From Botrytis cinerea B05.10 (lineage: Eukaryota; Ascomycota; Leotiomycetes; Helotiales; Sclerotiniaceae), in NCBI RefSeq assembly GCF_000143535.2, contig NC_037321.1:2108001-2172000 (forward strand): 64,000 nucleotides of DNA, given 5' to 3'. Shown piece by piece: positions 60,030-64,000 of the stretch. A model generated the notes under the pieces. The model was not told the origin of the DNA. It saw nothing but the letters and a program-made list of their open reading frames with translations, and did no database searches. The translations under genes were made by a program, and so were the position numbers. Each line of letters begins with the position of its first letter. Position 1 is the first letter of the stretch.

Positions 60030-60887
60030 ATGTCCTCTCTGGTCCCTTCCCATGTAGCCGCCGAGGCTAAAGGCTCTACGATACTTCGCGAATCAATAGA
60101 TATCAATCATTGCACTCCAATATCGGATGATAATCAAAACACAAATCAATCCTCCAATACCGACAACAGCTCCGTTCCACCACCACCACCACCCCCTCCT
60201 CCTCCTCCCCCCATTTTCCCCAAATCCTTCACTCTCGCAAATATACCCCCCGCTCCATCCCCTCCATCTCTCGGCCCCCCAGACACCTTCCTCGTCGAAC
60301 TCCTCACTTACAATGGTCACCCCTACAAAGACCATTGGGCCTACTTCATCCGCTCCCCCTCCAATCCCTCCGTCGGCGTTCGTCTCCACGCTACCGGAGA
60401 TGTGAGAAATGGATTTCGTTTTGAGATTCAACTGGATTATAATTTATATACTACTGAGGATATCCCTACCAAGAGAATCTCGCTGCAGTGGGTTGATGGG
60501 GGGAAAATACCGAATGAGGGGCTTTGTGAAGCGGATGTGGATATGTATAACAGGGCCATTTGTTCATTCGAGGAAAGTGTAAGGAGGGCAGAAGTGCCCG
60601 GGAAGACGTTGAATTCTTTGGGTGAAGAAGTACGTAAGATCTTCTCGTATTCAACTCTATTCAAGTGTCCCATGCGTTTTATTTTCCACCCCCCATCTCC
60701 CCAAAAAAACCAATCAACATCACCACCTCTCCATCTACTAACATACCCTTCTTCAAAGAACCATCTAGGCAAAAAGATCATCCAAAAAGATTGTCAGTCA
60801 TGGCTCGTAGAGGCCGCGGACCACTTAGTGCAGGATGGGATTTTCGACCCTGAGGTTGCGGGGTTTCTGCACGCGGTTAAACAGTGA
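60030..60887 (+). CDS. Fungal protein of unknown function with a polyproline run
   Basis: Exons 60030-60629 and 60759-60887 give 242 residues. The 129-nt intron has a GTACGT donor, a CTAAC branch-like site near 60739 and a CAAAG acceptor. Reading through instead gives 285 residues, but the inserted segment looks non-coding (poly-C, poly-A). Residues about 50-61 are twelve consecutive prolines. The globular part begins TFLVELLTYNGHPYKDHWAY, which resembles a widespread fungal family with a conserved HW.YF start, and ends VAGFLHAVKQ after CQSWLVEAADHLVQDGIF. Function unknown; no signal peptide or membrane segment. Confidence 0.65.
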   Translation: MSSLVPSHVAAEAKGSTILRESIDINHCTPISDDNQNTNQSSNTDNSSVPPPPPPPPPPPPIFPKSFTLANIPPAPSPPSLGPPDTFLVELLTYNGHPYKDHWAYFIRSPSNPSVGVRLHATGDVRNGFRFEIQLDYNLYTTEDIPTKRISLQWVDGGKIPNEGLCEADVDMYNRAICSFEESVRRAEVPGKTLNSLGEEVRKIFSYSTLFKCPMRFIFHPPSPQKNQSTSPPLHLLTYPSSKNHLGKKIIQKDCQSWLVEAADHLVQDGIFDPEVAGFLHAVKQ

Positions 60888-61050
60888 TTTATTATCACAC
60901 TATGCTATGCTGTATTACATCATAAATAGAGCAAATACATCGTACTTCGGACTTAGACTCGGAGTTGAATATATGCATCTTAGGTGGTGTTTAGTAGTGA
61001 CAATCTATCCCGGTATATTCAATTACTATCATTCATTTTCAATATGCAAC

Positions 61051-61389
61051 TAACATTCGGCTCTTTAAACGATCGACTAGTTCCTAGTTGGGGAAAATGA
61101 ATGTCCCCGGAAAGCGAAGTATCCCCGTGAGAGTTTAATGACCTAGTGTTTCTTGTCAAAATTCATAAATCGAATAGTTTATATTGGAAGTTCTGATTTT
61201 CAGTATACAATAATCGAATTTTACATAATCACAATCTTTTTAATACTTTCATTGAGATTATCATTATTCAAATATACAACACTTGATAATACTAATCATA
61301 TTACAAGCTTTAATTAATGTTAGGACCACACGGGGACAATTCGCGTTCCTGAACTAGAACAGTCGATCGCTTAAGGAGTCGACTATTAA
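61051..61389. mobile_element. Candidate MITE with about 50-bp terminal inverted repeats
   Basis: The left end (from 61054, CATTCGGCTCTTTAAACGAT) and the reverse complement of the right end (ATAGTCGACTCCTTAAGCGA) match imperfectly. The match continues through CGATCGACT, GTTC, TAGTT and a TGTCCCCG block. TAA flanks both ends (61051-61053 and 61387-61389) as a possible 3-bp target duplication. At 339 bp, AT-rich inside and without coding capacity, it fits a non-autonomous DNA transposon. Confidence 0.65.
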
Positions 61390-63359
61390 TATTTTTTTAA
61401 GGTTTGCTTGGTTTTATTCATTGCGGAACTTGGATTCCGATTCTGATTTAGGTAGGCAGGTAGATAGGTGGATAGATAGATTCTATGAGATAGAGTAATA
61501 TAATTTAATAATTAGAAAAGAAGATTTCTCTCTACGCTTCTATTCTAAGAATCTCTTCTTCAATGAAACACACAGATAACTATCTAGCAAATCAACGACA
61601 ATCCAGAAATGGCATCTAGCCCTCCTCCTCTTGATTTAATTTCCACTATAGAATTCCACTCCATGCATACAAAAACTCAAATGAAACCTCTCCCCCGAAT
61701 CCGTACTACTCTATGATTTCGCACCGGACTATACTACTCTCCGAAGCTGTAGAAATCGTATAATACGATTCTGACATTTAGTTTTAATATCAATACAATA
61801 CAGTTCTCTGAATCATAAACCTTAAGTATTGAGTCTGTATGTCTTGTAATAAAAGTAATAATCTGAAAATTTCTATTATATGATTTAGTATAGTATACTT
61901 GGTACAATCCCTTTCCCCTAACTGACCCTTTTAATTATTCTCTAGTCTTACTATTATTTTTTCCCCAATTCTCTACATCAAAGGAATAGGAGCATTTGAT
62001 GTCACTAACGAACTAACAACTTCTCATTAGCGAAAACGCCATGAACCAACCGGCAGTCTAGGGGATAATACAACGGTTCGGCCTTAAGCCTCGGATAATC
62101 ACTATTCCACCCCGCCAGCCAAGATAAATAGTATCGCGTATTGTTGCTCCGCTCCTACTCTAACCCTATCATGAAGAGTCTCTAAAAGTCTTGCTCAGCA
62201 AGTCCACTCTCTATACATCCCTTTCTTATTCTCTCCTACCGATAACTAAAATAGTATACTCCCCTCCTCCTACATCTTAACTCCGACATCGTTATACGTC
62301 GCTCTGCATAATAACCGATGAAAACAAGCGATTGCAACCTTGAAATCCATAACTTATCGTGGCTTTTTTTTCTTGGTTCCGTAGATCGCTAGGCGCAATT
62401 GACGAATCCGGATGATGCGATGTCGTACTCTCGAGCTCGGGGGTATGATTTAGTATAGCTTTCCCCGTGGGAAGGTTAGTGGACGGGTTTTATGGCTTCG
62501 GAGATGGGAAGGTTAGTGTACGGTTTTCGTGGCTTCGGAGGGACAATGCTGTACTATCCTGTCTTTGTACCAAGAATCAACCGTCGTCGATCAATCAATC
62601 AATCAATCAACCAATCTATACATCCGAAAATCACACCACCACCTTCCCACTACCCCTTACTTCCACTTCCAATTTCTAGCTTCAAAAGTTCAAAGTGACA
62701 AGTCTCCGCACGTTATCCATCCCCAAGCCATAAAAACCACACCCGCTTCGGGGAAAAAGGGAGCGGTCGAAATTGAGCACCGTGCACACCACCAAAATAA
62801 TACGTATTTTTTGAATACCCACTGACAATTCCGGCCGCTCTTTTCGTCCCCGACGAGGACACTCTCACAATCACAATCACATCAAGAATCACAAATCACA
62901 TGATCAAAATATAAAAATTTCAAAAAGAGTTCGTGATGATATCATAACACATAAGTTTCCCTTCCCCATCCCAGCATGTCCGAAAAGACGAAAACAAAAA
63001 AAAGATCGGCTCGATTAAAGTCCGATGTATCCTATCCCATCCCATCCCATCCCATCCATCCTATTCATTTGATACTCAAGTAATCAGCCCTTGATACTTC
63101 CATATCCATGTAGGTAACCATTCCATGCATCCATCCGTACATTCCCATTTTTCCCTCGACCTCGGTCTTTATTAAGGCCCTTGCTGTCTGGCTACCTTCT
63201 ATCCAGGCACAACCGACCAACGCTATACACGTATCCCAAACCAAAAGACAAAAGAAAGATAATCATTCGAGAGATGATTGATAATGAATTTTTCTCCTCC
63301 AAAGCGTGAAGTTCTCCTCCGACCCAACCCTGCCCAGACATAAAAAAAAATCCCGTAAC
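61390..63359. other. Intergenic region with simple repeats
   Basis: No gene was recognised. It contains a TAGGTAGG/TAGATAGG patch near 61450-61480, an AATC tetranucleotide run near 62590-62610 (some 5 units), and a GGGAT repeat on the minus strand at 63035-63057. The frames near 62467-62825 arise from these repeats. Confidence 0.45.
63035..63057 (-). repeat. GGGAT repeat, potential G-quadruplex
   Basis: Four consecutive GGGAT units on the minus strand, about 300 nt downstream of the stop of the minus-strand gene at the right edge. Confidence 0.6.
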
Positions 63360-64000
63360 CTAATAAATCCACTCCCCCAATTCCCCCTCCCACACCTTGC
63401 CCCTCCTCCTCTCCTTCCTGCTTTCCAAATCCAAATCCGCATCTCCCCTCTCCTCAATCTCTACCCCAAACGTCTCGGTCTTCTCAATCTCCAACGACCC
63501 TATCGAAATCATGGACGATAGACTATTACACCTCGTCTGCGCACCTGTCATTCCAATTCCACTTCCGCGGAGTCCGAGGCCCGCGATACGATTACGTGAG
63601 TCGATGGAATTGCGGGAGTCTTCGAGGATGGTGTGGTTGGAAGAGGAGAGGGAGAATGCGGCGGCGGTGGAGAGGCCTGATGTGGAGAGTCCCGATGTGG
63701 ATCCTTTGCGCGAGGTGGGATACGAGGAGTGCGAGCAGTGGGAAGAGGTGATTGAGGTTATGGTTGAGGAGGAATGGATGCGGGGTTTGGAGTCGAATGT
63801 AGGTGAGGGATGGGGAGAGTTGAGAGAGGTGCTGGGTAGGCTTGTGGAGCGTGAGGTAGAGCGTGAAGTGGATGGGGACTTGAGCTTACTAAAGAGTGGA
63901 GTGTTAGTATATGATATGAGGAAAGATGTAGTATAGGAGAACTTACAAGAGTTTTTTGATTTTTTGTATATTCGACGTTGATGACGATGATGTTGATGAG
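63360..64000 (-). CDS. C-terminal part of a Ser-rich protein of unknown function (runs off the right edge)
   Basis: Two exons are visible: 64000-63947 and 63888-63360, joined by a 58-nt intron with GTAAGT donor, CTAAC branch site and TTTAG acceptor. The frame gives about 194 residues: Ser/Thr-rich repeats (PSTSRSTSRSTSLPSTS, STSGLSTSGLSTAAAF), then a basic-acidic end with SMISIGSLEIEKTETFGVE and a terminal GELGEWIY. The splice signals and amino-acid composition favour this strand over the 179-codon open frame on the opposite strand. No domain was recognised; the N-terminal part is outside the window. Confidence 0.6.
   Translation of the reverse strand, partial: HQHHRHQRRIYKKSKNSCKFSYTTSFLISYTNTPLFSKLKSPSTSRSTSRSTSLPSTSLNSPHPSPTFDSKPRIHSSSTITSITSSHCSHSSYPTSRKGSTSGLSTSGLSTAAAFSLSSSNHTILEDSRNSIDSRNRIAGLGLRGSGIGMTGAQTRCNSLSSMISIGSLEIEKTETFGVEIEERGDADLDLESRKERRRGKVWEGELGEWIY

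Noticed and set aside
63397..63936. Plus-strand open frame of 179 codons at the right edge
   Set aside because: The opposite strand carries a better coding signal, with a clean intron, Ser-rich repeats and a plausible C-terminus; the plus frame is its mirror.

Overview
The window is nuclear DNA of a filamentous ascomycete, most likely a leotiomycete of the Botrytis/Sclerotinia type. The reasons are short GT-AG introns of about 45-60 nt, fungal-only families (GH131, Dicer-like, cyanide hydratase, UstYa/DUF3328, Zn2Cys6) and a retrotransposon mutated in the manner of RIP (repeat-induced point mutation). The species is inference. All gene models were spliced by eye and checked only for reading-frame closure.

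Left arm (1-3.2 kb): the C-terminal end of a plus-strand gene, a UstYa-like (DUF3328) oxidase gene on the minus strand, and facing away from it a 102-residue secreted protein. That protein has a signal peptide and three near-identical 17-residue repeats separated by dibasic sites. The pair has the architecture of a fungal dikaritin/Kex2-processed RiPP locus and is the most interesting item here. The 1.3 kb between the two genes holds unexplained coding-like fragments. From 3.73 to 10.12 kb lies a 6.4 kb Ty1/copia retrotransposon on the minus strand, with 163-bp LTRs and a CTTAT target duplication, almost entirely converted to AT. A tRNA-Trp follows.

Middle (11.5-31.5 kb): a secreted GH131 glucanase, a UCH-type deubiquitinase, a ZIP zinc transporter, a membrane-protein pseudogene with three in-frame stops, a further probable relic at 20.6-21.0 kb, a large serine-rich gene of unknown function broken by a frameshift, a histidine-rich hydrophilic stress/allergen-like protein, and a cyanide hydratase.

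Right arm (32-64 kb): a 1,326-residue coiled-coil protein, a conserved fungal protein of unknown function with an acidic tail, a Zn2Cys6 regulator, TAP42 (PP2A regulator) divergent from a Dicer-like gene, PEX12 (peroxisomal RING protein) convergent with Dicer, an F-box-like protein, a proline-run protein, a candidate MITE, and the 3' end of a minus-strand gene running off the right edge. Apart from the UstYa/precursor pair, neighbouring genes show no shared pathway; the layout is ordinary fungal housekeeping DNA interrupted by an accessory, RIP-affected left end.
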